DNA of 64,000 bases from the NCBI GenBank assembly GCA_015060075.1, contig SUZE01000001.1, positions 62,001-126,000 of the forward strand. Direction: 5' to 3'. The stretch is from Rikenellaceae bacterium (lineage in GTDB: Bacteria; Bacteroidota; Bacteroidia; Bacteroidales; Rikenellaceae). The position numbers were made by a program, and so were the translations under genes. This document shows positions 10,865-19,694 of this stretch, in pieces; the stretch's first letter is position 1; each line of letters opens with the position of its first letter. The notes under the pieces are model-generated. The model made no database searches. It was not told where the DNA came from and saw only the letters and a program-made list of their open reading frames with translations.

Positions 10865-10937
10865 AACTTGTAAGGGTTATTTACAAGTTGAGTAATTTGG
10901 AATTATATTATTAAACTTAAATTAAATACAGAAAATT

Positions 10938-11693
10938 ATGGCAAGAAAGAAGATTGTTGCAGGTAACTGGAAGATGAACACCGTTCCTGCTGAGGGCGTA
11001 GAGTTGGCAAAGAATGTTGTTGCAGGTCGTGGCGAGGTTTGCGAGTGTGTAAACTTTATCGTTTGCCCTCCATTCACTCACCTTTCGCAGGTTGTTGAGG
11101 CTGTTAAGGGCTCGGATATCGCTGTTGGTGCGCAGGATTGCGCTACCGAGGCTAAGGGTGCTTACACCGGCGAGGTTGCAGCACAGATGATTGCAGCTCT
11201 CGGTTGCAAGTATGTTATCCTCGGTCACTCGGAGCGCCGTCAGTACTATGGCGAGACTTCGGAGAGTTTGAACAAGAAGATGGCCCAGGCTTATGCTAAC
11301 GGCTTGACTCCAATCTACTGCGTAGGTGAGAACTTGGAGGAGCGCGAGGCAGGTAACCACTTCGCAGTTTGCAAGGCTCAGATTGAGGAGGTAGTATTCA
11401 ACCTCACCGAGGAGCAGTTCGCTAACCTCGTTATCGCATACGAGCCTGTTTGGGCTATCGGTACAGGTAAGACCGCTACCGCAGAGCAGGCACAGGAGAT
11501 TCACGCTTACATCCGCGAGGTACTTCGCTCGAAGTTCGGTGCTGCTGCCGAGGAGTGCCCAATTCTCTACGGTGGTTCGTGCAAGCCATCTAACGCTGCC
11601 GAGATTTTTGCAAAGGCTGATGTTGATGGTGGTCTTATCGGTGGTGCAGCATTGAAGGCTGAGGATTTCCTCGCTATTGGCAAGGGCTTCTAA
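10938..11693 (+). CDS. tpiA: triose-phosphate isomerase
   Basis: GNWKMNTVP, LGHSERRQYYGE, AYEPVWAIGTGK. Confidence 0.97.
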   Translation: MARKKIVAGNWKMNTVPAEGVELAKNVVAGRGEVCECVNFIVCPPFTHLSQVVEAVKGSDIAVGAQDCATEAKGAYTGEVAAQMIAALGCKYVILGHSERRQYYGETSESLNKKMAQAYANGLTPIYCVGENLEEREAGNHFAVCKAQIEEVVFNLTEEQFANLVIAYEPVWAIGTGKTATAEQAQEIHAYIREVLRSKFGAAAEECPILYGGSCKPSNAAEIFAKADVDGGLIGGAALKAEDFLAIGKGF

Positions 11694-11695
11694 TT

Positions 11696-11820
11696 AAAAA
11701 GCGTTTTGAGGGGCTTTTACTGCGTTACGCTTGATTTGTAGATACTCACATACGCCCAAGTATGCTCCGTTCTACAAATCTTCGCAAGCCTTGTAAAATC
11801 CAACTCAAAAGCACTTTTTT
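11696..11820 (+). repeat. 3'-intergenic palindromic element, copy E3
   Basis: GCGTTTTGAG...CTCACATACGCCCAAGTATGCTCCG...CTCAAAAGCACTTTTTT. Confidence 0.75.
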
Positions 11821-11942
11821 AAAATTGTTTCTAACGGTTTTTGCCGCCTTCCTCGTAACATTGGAGTCGGTCACATACGCCAAAGTATGCTCCCTCCTTC
11901 TCTGCTACGAGAGCGTTGCAAAACCTCGTTATAAAGCAATTT
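11821..11942 (+). repeat. 3'-intergenic palindromic element, copy E4
   Basis: AACGGTTTTTGC...GGAGTCGGTCACATACGCCAAAGTATGCTCCCTCC...GCAAAACCTCGTT. Confidence 0.65.
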
Positions 11943-11963
11943 CGGGAAACCAATGAAAAGTTT

Positions 11964-11992
11964 TTGGGCTGTCAAGCGACAGCCCAATTTTA
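11964..11992 (+). terminator. Rho-independent terminator
   Basis: TTGGGCTGTC-AAGC-GACAGCCCAA followed by TTTTAT. Confidence 0.8.
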
Positions 11993-12037
11993 TAAAAATA
12001 AGCTAATGGCAAAAAGCCAATGGCTAATAGCTGACTT

Positions 12038-13243
12038 ATGAATCGTTATATCAACATAAACGACTACGACTATCCGTTGCCTGACGAGCGAATTGCGAAG
12101 TTTCCGCTTGCGGAGCGCGATTCATCGAAGTTGCTTGTCTATCGTGGTGGCGAGATTGCGGAGCGACACTTCTCCGATATTGGCGAGGAGTTGCCCGAAG
12201 GCTCTCTGCTCGTATTCAACAATACAAAGGTGGTGCGAGCGCGACTCGTTATGCACAAACCTTCGGGAGCAAGGGTTGAGGTATTCTGCTTGGAGCCTCA
12301 CAACCCTGCCGACTACGAACACGCCTTTGCAGTGAAGGGCGAGTGCGAGTGGTCGTGCATTGTGGGCAACCTCAAAAAGTGGAAAGAGGGGGCAGTGCAG
12401 ATACCTTTCGACTACGAGGGCACAGACTATACCTTGCAGGCCTACATCGCCGAGCGAGGCAGTCGTGAGCATATTGTACGCTTCGAGTGGTCGGCACCGA
12501 TGACCTTTGGCGAGTTGTTGGAGTATCTCGGTCGTATCCCTATTCCGCCATATCTCAATCGCGAGAGCGAGGAGATTGACAATACCCGTTATCAGACGGT
12601 CTATTCCCGTTTTGAAGGCTCTGTGGCAGCACCAACGGCAGGTCTGCACTTTACCGAGCCGCTTATCGAGCGAATGAAGGCGAAGGGTTTTGACTTTGCC
12701 GAGGTTACGCTCCATGTGGGCGCAGGAACATTCTTGCCGGTTAAAGATGAAGATGCGACCAAACACGCAATGCATACCGAGCATTTCGATATTACCCTTG
12801 CAACGCTACGCAAACTGCGTGCGAACTATGGTAAGATTGTCGCCGTAGGTACAACTTCGGTGCGCACTTTGGAGTCGCTGACGGCTTTGGCATGGCGCAT
12901 CAAGAGTGGCAAGGCTTACGACTGCGCAACGGTAGGGCAGTGGGAGTTGTACGATATCCCTGCGGAGTTCTCTGGCGAGGAGGTCCTCGATATACTTATA
13001 TTATATATGGAGCAAAACGGTTTGGAGCGTCTGCGTGCTGCTACCGAGATAATGATTACCCCACTTGGCTACAACTACCGCATTGTGCGCAATATCGTAA
13101 CCAACTTCCATCAACCGAAATCGACCTTGCTGCTGCTTGTGTCGGCGTATGTGGGTGATGATTGGCACAAGATTTACGACTACGCCCTCTCGCACGATTT
13201 TCGGTTTTTGTCGTATGGCGACTCTTCGTTGTTGATGCGTTAA
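12038..13243 (+). CDS. queA: S-adenosylmethionine:tRNA ribosyltransferase-isomerase
   Basis: 401 aa; PSGARVEVFCLEP, SVAAPTAGLHFTEPL. Confidence 0.88.
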   Translation: MNRYININDYDYPLPDERIAKFPLAERDSSKLLVYRGGEIAERHFSDIGEELPEGSLLVFNNTKVVRARLVMHKPSGARVEVFCLEPHNPADYEHAFAVKGECEWSCIVGNLKKWKEGAVQIPFDYEGTDYTLQAYIAERGSREHIVRFEWSAPMTFGELLEYLGRIPIPPYLNRESEEIDNTRYQTVYSRFEGSVAAPTAGLHFTEPLIERMKAKGFDFAEVTLHVGAGTFLPVKDEDATKHAMHTEHFDITLATLRKLRANYGKIVAVGTTSVRTLESLTALAWRIKSGKAYDCATVGQWELYDIPAEFSGEEVLDILILYMEQNGLERLRAATEIMITPLGYNYRIVRNIVTNFHQPKSTLLLLVSAYVGDDWHKIYDYALSHDFRFLSYGDSSLLMR

Positions 13244-13262
13244 GATAACCTGTATAATAAAC

Positions 13263-13301
13263 GAGCCTGTCAAAGTTGTTTTGACAGGCTCATCTGTTTT
13301 T
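13263..13301. terminator. bidirectional terminator between convergent genes
   Basis: GAGCCTGTCAAA-GTTG-TTTTGACAGGCTC. Confidence 0.8.
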
Positions 13302-14604
13302 AGAATGCCAAGTTGTATATAAAGGTTGTGCCGATAAGCAGTGGTGCAACCCACTTCAACAAGAATACCAATACTCCAAAAAGAGGGGCTCGAAGTGTAC
13401 CATCATTGGAAATCTCCTTGCGGAAAACCTCTCTATCGAGATGCCAACCTGCAAATACGCAAGTCAGCAAACCTCCGAGTGGCATCAATACATCGGCAGT
13501 AATCATATCGAAAAAGTCGAAAATCTTACCCGATAATAGGCATAAAATAGACGATACAACGGCAATAGCAGTCGATACAGTAGCACCGGTCTTGCGAGAT
13601 AGGTTGTGATGCTCCTGAAAATACTCGGTTATAACCTCGTGGAATGTAATTGTAGAGGTTAAAGCTGCCAATGCAATAAGCAGGAAGAAGGTTGCCGACC
13701 AAAACTCAGGCATAGACATATCCTTAAACACAAATGGTAGTGTTTCAAATATAAGTGTCGGACCTTGTGTCGGTTCCAATCCCTCCACGCTAAATACAGC
13801 AGGGAATATCACCATACCCGACAAAACTGCTACGAGGAATGTGAGCATCGAAGATGACCACGCCGTAGTTGAAAGGTTTGTACCCTTCTTGAAGTATGAC
13901 GAGAAGGTTATCAAACAGCCCAAGCCTATCGAGAGTGAGAAGAAAGCCTGACCTATGGCGCTGACAATGGTTTTAACCGTGAATGCTTTTGAGAAGTCGG
14001 GCTTGAAGAAAAATTCGTAACCCTCTCTTGCGCCCGGCATTGTGGCTGCACGCAGAGCCATTGCCAACATCATCACAAAGAGTATAGGCATAACCCACTC
14101 TGCCGTGCGCTCCAAACCCTTGCGCACACCTCGTGCCACAATGATATGGGTTACGAGGATAAAGAGCATTGTATAGAATGGCTCTTGCCACGAAGCGCAG
14201 AAATTCTCAAATATCGAATGGAACTCCTCACCCGAGTAGAGCGTGCCATTTATTGATGCAACAAAGTAGTAGAGCGACCAGCCTGCTACGATATAGTAGA
14301 AACCCGAAATGAGTGTAGAAACGATAATACTATTATAGCCGAGAGGTTTCCACCACTTCGAGAACTGCTCATACGCCTTTACAGGACCTTTGCGAGTATG
14401 TGTTCCGATTGCGAACTCTGACAACATTACGGGAATACCGAGTAGCAACACACAAATAAGATAGAGCAACACGAATGCTCCTCCGCCATTTTCGCCTGCA
14501 ATATATGGGAAACGCCAAATACTTCCCAAACCTATCGCACTGCCTGCGGCAACCAACACCGCACCTATCTTACTACCGAATGAATTGTTATTTCCTTCTC
14601 TCAT
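13300..14604 (-). CDS. sodium-dependent transporter (neurotransmitter:sodium symporter family)
   Basis: 434 aa; GSKIGAVLVAAGSAIGLGSIWRFPYIAGENGGGAFVLLY. Confidence 0.9.
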   Translation of the reverse strand: MREGNNNSFGSKIGAVLVAAGSAIGLGSIWRFPYIAGENGGGAFVLLYLICVLLLGIPVMLSEFAIGTHTRKGPVKAYEQFSKWWKPLGYNSIIVSTLISGFYYIVAGWSLYYFVASINGTLYSGEEFHSIFENFCASWQEPFYTMLFILVTHIIVARGVRKGLERTAEWVMPILFVMMLAMALRAATMPGAREGYEFFFKPDFSKAFTVKTIVSAIGQAFFSLSIGLGCLITFSSYFKKGTNLSTTAWSSSMLTFLVAVLSGMVIFPAVFSVEGLEPTQGPTLIFETLPFVFKDMSMPEFWSATFFLLIALAALTSTITFHEVITEYFQEHHNLSRKTGATVSTAIAVVSSILCLLSGKIFDFFDMITADVLMPLGGLLTCVFAGWHLDREVFRKEISNDGTLRAPLFGVLVFLLKWVAPLLIGTTFIYNLAF

Positions 14605-14632
14605 TATAACCCTAACCTAATCTTAGCTACAA

Positions 14633-15025
14633 CTAATTCTGCATTTTACATTCTGCATTCTGCATTTTCAAAATCACACTCACCCTTGCCACCTTTCCTC
14701 CCAGCGGTGGGGCGATTTTTGTTACCCGACACTCGGTTTCGTGGATTTGCGGAAAGCGCTTGTGTAGGGCATCTATAATGTTTTGTGCTACTCGCTCGAT
14801 GGTGTGTTGGGTACGCTGCATCTGTTCTCGCACCACCTCGTACACCGTCAGATAGTTTACCGCCTTCGTCACATCGTCCTCCTCGGCAACCGTTCCCAGT
14901 TCAGTTGTCAGGCGTAACGACACCTCGAAGTGGCTTCCTGTCTGCTGCTCTAACTCATAGCAACCGTGAAAGGCATGGAAATCCATGCCCTCCAACTCGA
15001 TTGTATATAATCTCTTTTCGTTCAC
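14633..15025 (-). CDS. folB: dihydroneopterin aldolase
   Basis: IELEGMDFHAFHGCYELEQQTGSHFEVSL; GTG start overlapping the tyrS stop (TAGTG). Confidence 0.85.
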   Translation of the reverse strand: MNEKRLYTIELEGMDFHAFHGCYELEQQTGSHFEVSLRLTTELGTVAEEDDVTKAVNYLTVYEVVREQMQRTQHTIERVAQNIIDALHKRFPQIHETECRVTKIAPPLGGKVARVSVILKMQNAECKMQN

Positions 15026-16323
15026 TACTCTACAATTACAAGATAGTAGTTTTTCTTACCGCGCTGTACGAGGAGATATTTCTCGGCAATCAAATCCTCG
15101 GCAGTAACCACACGTTGAATATCCGATACCTTCTCCTTGTTGAGCGATACACCGCCACCCTGAATCATCTTGCGGCACTCGCCCTTCGATGGGAATATAG
15201 AGGACTTCTCGGCGCAAAGGTCGATAAACGAGCAACCCAAATCCTCCTTTGACACCTTGAACTGCGGAACACCATCGAATACCTGCAACAAGGTCTGCTC
15301 ATCGAGGCGATGCAACGCCTCCGAAGTCGATTGTCCGAAGAGAATCTGCGAAGCCTCGACAGCCTTCTCATACTCCTCGCGCGAGTGAATCATCGTTGTA
15401 ATCTCCTCTGCCAAACGCTTTTGCAAGAGTCGCAAATGTGGTGCCTCATCGTGCTCGGCAATCAGACTCTCGATAGTTTCACGGTCGAGCAGAGTGAAAA
15501 TCTTGATATAACGCTTTGCATCGTCATCGCTTACATTGAGCCAGAACTGATAGAACTTGTAAGGCGAAGTGTAGCGAGCATCGAGCCATACATTACCACT
15601 CTCGGTCTTGCCGAACTTCGTTCCGTCAGCCTTTGTGATAAGTGGACAAGTGATAGCAAATGCCTCAGCCTCCGAGCCGAGTTTGCGGCGAATTAACTCG
15701 GTACCCGTGGTGATGTTACCCCATTGGTCTGCACCACCCAACTGCAACTTACAGTTCATAGTCTGGTAGAGGTGCAAGAAGTCGTAACCCTGCAACAACT
15801 GATAAGTAAACTCTGTAAAGGACATACCATCGCCCTCACCATTAAAACGCTTCTTCACCGAATCCTTCGCCATCATGTAGTTTACGGTGATACACTTACC
15901 GATATCACGTGCGAAGTCGAGGAACGAGAACTCCTTCATCCAATCGTAGTTATTTACCATCACGGCTGCATTTTCGGCGTCCGAGTCGAAGTCTATAAGA
16001 CGAGCCAACTGCGCCTTGATAGCCTCCTGATTATGACGCAAAGCCTCCTCGTTCAAGAGGTTACGCTCCTGTGACTTACCCGAAGGGTCGCCAATCATAC
16101 CCGTAGCACCTCCGACCAAAGCGATTGGTCGGTGTCCGCACATCTGCAAGTGTTTCAATATCATTACGCCCACCAAGTGACCGATATGCAACGAATCTGC
16201 CGTAGGGTCAATACCGAGGTAAGCGGTTGTCATCTCCTTTGCGAGTTGCTCCTCTGCACCCGGCATGATGGTATGTATCATACCGCGCCACTGCAACTCC
16301 TCAACAAAATTCTTTCTTCCCAT
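15025..16323 (-). CDS. tyrS: tyrosyl-tRNA synthetase
   Basis: 432 aa; [30 protein letters not shown]-terminal S4-like region. Confidence 0.95.
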   Translation of the reverse strand: MGRKNFVEELQWRGMIHTIMPGAEEQLAKEMTTAYLGIDPTADSLHIGHLVGVMILKHLQMCGHRPIALVGGATGMIGDPSGKSQERNLLNEEALRHNQEAIKAQLARLIDFDSDAENAAVMVNNYDWMKEFSFLDFARDIGKCITVNYMMAKDSVKKRFNGEGDGMSFTEFTYQLLQGYDFLHLYQTMNCKLQLGGADQWGNITTGTELIRRKLGSEAEAFAITCPLITKADGTKFGKTESGNVWLDARYTSPYKFYQFWLNVSDDDAKRYIKIFTLLDRETIESLIAEHDEAPHLRLLQKRLAEEITTMIHSREEYEKAVEASQILFGQSTSEALHRLDEQTLLQVFDGVPQFKVSKEDLGCSFIDLCAEKSSIFPSKGECRKMIQGGGVSLNKEKVSDIQRVVTAEDLIAEKYLLVQRGKKNYYLVIVE

Positions 16324-16428
16324 TTCTTACTATTTTTTTGCCATTAGCCATTAGCCATTGGCTTTTTAGTTATCTTTTTCCGTTCTCAGTTTCCAGTTTT
16401 CCAGTTTTCCGTTTTCCGTTTCTCTCGT

Positions 16429-18237
16429 CTATTCTACATCAATATCAAACGCCTTCTGCATGTAGTCAAACTCCGGCGTAACCTTGCGGATATGCTCCAC
16501 TCTGTCTTCGAGTTTTATCGGCTTCAACTTAAAGTCCATCTCCTTGACATCAATCTTCATATCCAACGAGCCTTTAACCCCTGCTATTGCAGCAATCGAG
16601 GTCAATATCTCGTAGCGCATCTCTATCAACTCATCTCGCAATGCCTCCGATGGTACAGCCAACTTCACCACATTGCCCTCGAATTCAATCTGCTCGAATG
16701 CCGAAACAAAGCGAGGTCGCTCCTTGCACATTTGCGCCACTATGCGCTCCTTTACCTGCGACATCTTTGCCTCGCTCGCAGGGTCTATTGTGATTTTTAC
16801 ACTCTTGCCATCAACCTCCGACTCATTTGAAACCTTTTCAAGCAACGATGTTATCGAGCCACCAAGTATTACCGAAGATTTAGGTTTAACCTCTACCACA
16901 GGCGTAGGTGTAATCTCCACCTTTTGTGGCTCTATTTTTTCAACGGTTGGCACCTGCTCCGATATTGGTTGAGGAGTTGGCGCAGGTGCTACCGTAGGCT
17001 GTTTTATCTCTTGCTCCACAACAGGCTGTGGCGTAGCCGCAACCTGTGGCTGTGTTGGTACAACAACTTGCTGTCTTGGCTCATTCAAATCGGGCAAATT
17101 ATATTTTGCCTCAATTGGGGCCGTCAGTTCATTGTTTTTTTTTTCGCCGAGTGTCGAAATCTTCATCAGCGTAAGTTCAACAAGCAGACGCTGCGATGAC
17201 GAGGTGCGCAACTTCGAATCCGCCTCGGTCAATAGCGATATCGCTCCAAAGAGGAATGCCGGCTCACACACTGCCGCCTGCTGGCGATACTTTTCGAGCA
17301 ACGAACCCGTATATTCAATCAACGATATTGCAGGACCTTTTGCAACGAGCAAATCTCGAAAATGCTGATTCAGACCACTCATAAAAATCTGTCCCGAAAA
17401 ACCTTTCGACAACACCGCATCGTACTCCAATAGTGCATTTACATAGTCGCCACGCAGGAGCAACTCAGTAAAACGGAAATAGGTTTCGTAGTCGAGGACA
17501 TTCAGCGTTGCCGCTACGGCGTGATACTCCAACTTAGTACCGCAGAACGACACCGCCTTATCGAACATCGACAACGCATCGCGCATACCTCCATCGGCCT
17601 TTTGGGCGATAAGGTTTAGCGACTCATCGTCAGCCTCTACACCCTCGCTTTGAGCGATGTAGCGCAAATATCCCACCGCATCCTCTACACGGATACGGTT
17701 GAAATCGTATATCTGACAACGAGATAAGATGGTTGGGATAATCTTATGCTTCTCGGTTGTGGCGAGGATAAAAATCGCATGCTTTGGCGGCTCCTCCAAG
17801 GTTTTCAAGAAGGCGTTGAACGCTGCCGAAGAGAGCATGTGAACCTCGTCAATGATAAATACTGAATATTGACCAATCTGCGGAAGAACACGCACCTGCT
17901 CGATAAGTTGGCGGATATCTTCGACCGAGTTGTTCGATGCGGCATCGAGCTCGTGAATATTGAGCGAACGATTTTCGTTGAACAACAAACACGAATCGCA
18001 CTTGTCGCACGCCTCGGCACCTACGGGGTGCTGGCAGTTTATAGCCTTTGCGAAGATTCTTGCACAAGTGGTTTTACCCACGCCACGAGGACCGCAAAAG
18101 AGGTAGGCATGCGCCAATTGACCACGCTCGATAGCATTTTTCAATGTCGAGGTGATATGATTTTGTCCTACCACACTTGCGAAGGTGGCAGGGCGATACT
18201 TTCGAGCCGATACGATAAACTTCTCCATAATCGCCAC
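16429..18237 (-). CDS. dnaX: DNA polymerase III subunits gamma/tau
   Basis: ARKYRPATFASVVGQNHITSTLKNAI, CGPRGVGKTTCARIFAKA, IIDEVHMLS; P/Q-rich C-terminal extension. Confidence 0.95.
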   Translation of the reverse strand: MAIMEKFIVSARKYRPATFASVVGQNHITSTLKNAIERGQLAHAYLFCGPRGVGKTTCARIFAKAINCQHPVGAEACDKCDSCLLFNENRSLNIHELDAASNNSVEDIRQLIEQVRVLPQIGQYSVFIIDEVHMLSSAAFNAFLKTLEEPPKHAIFILATTEKHKIIPTILSRCQIYDFNRIRVEDAVGYLRYIAQSEGVEADDESLNLIAQKADGGMRDALSMFDKAVSFCGTKLEYHAVAATLNVLDYETYFRFTELLLRGDYVNALLEYDAVLSKGFSGQIFMSGLNQHFRDLLVAKGPAISLIEYTGSLLEKYRQQAAVCEPAFLFGAISLLTEADSKLRTSSSQRLLVELTLMKISTLGEKKNNELTAPIEAKYNLPDLNEPRQQVVVPTQPQVAATPQPVVEQEIKQPTVAPAPTPQPISEQVPTVEKIEPQKVEITPTPVVEVKPKSSVILGGSITSLLEKVSNESEVDGKSVKITIDPASEAKMSQVKERIVAQMCKERPRFVSAFEQIEFEGNVVKLAVPSEALRDELIEMRYEILTSIAAIAGVKGSLDMKIDVKEMDFKLKPIKLEDRVEHIRKVTPEFDYMQKAFDIDVE

Positions 18238-18311
18238 AAAGTTAATAAACTTTGTCTATTTCTTGACAATTTTACGCCAAAATGTCGCTCTTAACTAACT
18301 TTTTTAACTCG

Positions 18312-19406
18312 TTAGGCTCGGCTACCGAGTATAAATGCGGTAAATTTTGGCAGAAGTCGTTTCAATAAGTGGAAAAGTCCAACTCCCAAAAGCAGTATCA
18401 CTGCAAAGGTCGAAAAGTAGATAACGAAATATGCTACATCGGTTGTAGGTTTGAAAAATCTCAATGCCAATCTCTGTAACAGTGCCAACGGAACATAGTG
18501 ATATACAAAGATGAAAAAGTAGCTCGAACTAAGCCATACAGGCATTCGCCAACCTTGACTATTTACCAAATAGTGAGCGAGATACATTACAAGTATTGAA
18601 CCTACAAGTATCGCCACTTCGTATGCGATATTATCCATCACACCCTTACCAATAAACACCCCTGCGATTGCGAGGGCATAGAGCAATAGCCCCACGACAA
18701 GTACCCCAACTCGGAACTTCGGAACAGCGACCTTGTGTATCGCAAACCACGCACCCAACGAGAAGAAAAATACAAATTTGGGGAATAGCCAAATTAGCGC
18801 CCTATTCAATGGCAGGCACGATAGCCACAAGCACAACATTGTAGCTATAAAGAGTGCGCCTACCAACCTATTTTTAAGCAGTAGATAGACCAATGGCGAA
18901 AGCACAACCATAACCAGAAGGTTGCGAACATACCACAATGGTACATTTATAGGGCTTATCGTGCCATCAACGCACCAAAACGCCTTAATCCATTCAAGCG
19001 GAGTGTAGTCGCAAACTCTTGTATGCTCGCCCGAAAAGAGTTGCGGAACGATGCTTTGACCTATAAAGTAGAGCAGTATAACCACCGCATTCCAGAAGAG
19101 ATAGGGCACAACTACCGAGCGTAATCTGCGCTTTAATTTATCGCAATAGAGGCGAGGTGTAAAACTCTCTATATTGCGAAAAAAGAGATAACCCGATATA
19201 AGTAAAAAGTTTGGAACTGCCACCCTCGCAACGATTTTTGACAGTACAAACGAACATTTTGCAAAACACTCAACTTCCGCATTTGCCATTGCACTCGATA
19301 TAAACGAGTGGCACAACACTACACATACTATCAGCGGAAAGCGCAAGAAGGAGAGTGTTTCGAGCAGTGATTGCTCCTCGGTTGATGATATTTTGCAACT
19401 TTTCAT
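18312..19406 (-). CDS. acyltransferase-family (acyltransferase 3) membrane protein
   Basis: 364 aa polytopic; LRFPLIVCVVLCHSFISS start, LLISGYLFF. Confidence 0.8.
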   Translation of the reverse strand: MKSCKISSTEEQSLLETLSFLRFPLIVCVVLCHSFISSAMANAEVECFAKCSFVLSKIVARVAVPNFLLISGYLFFRNIESFTPRLYCDKLKRRLRSVVVPYLFWNAVVILLYFIGQSIVPQLFSGEHTRVCDYTPLEWIKAFWCVDGTISPINVPLWYVRNLLVMVVLSPLVYLLLKNRLVGALFIATMLCLWLSCLPLNRALIWLFPKFVFFFSLGAWFAIHKVAVPKFRVGVLVVGLLLYALAIAGVFIGKGVMDNIAYEVAILVGSILVMYLAHYLVNSQGWRMPVWLSSSYFFIFVYHYVPLALLQRLALRFFKPTTDVAYFVIYFSTFAVILLLGVGLFHLLKRLLPKFTAFILGSRA

Positions 19407-19569
19407 ACGGCAAAGTTACAATTTTACGCCAAAATGTCGCTCGTATGTCACAATTTTTGCCATCATTACGGTCAAAAAGCGTCAAAACGACACCCAAAAC
19501 CACTTGGCAGAAGATTTGTGGTCGTTGAGAGTCGAGAGCGAAAAACTAAAACTTTAAGCGCTACCTATT

Positions 19570-19640
19570 AAGCGAACGGAGTGAGCGCCCCCAGTAAGGG
19601 CGGAACGCCCGCCCCCAGTAACCCCCAGAAACTCTGCGCC
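19570..19640. repeat. hairpin/linker array with CCCCCAGTAA linkers
   Basis: AGCGAACGGAGTGAGCGC-CCCCAGTAA-GGGCGGAACGCCCG-CCCCCAGTAA-CCCCCAGAA. Confidence 0.55.
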
Positions 19641-19694
19641 TTGACAAGGGTAGGAGTTCGGAAAACTGAAAACAAAAAACTAAAATATAAAGCT

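Noticed and set aside
19581-19694. 38-residue N-terminal extension of ClpB in the ORF track
   Set aside because: Translates the hairpin/word-repeat array ([16 protein letters not shown]); the ATG at 19695 is more plausible.
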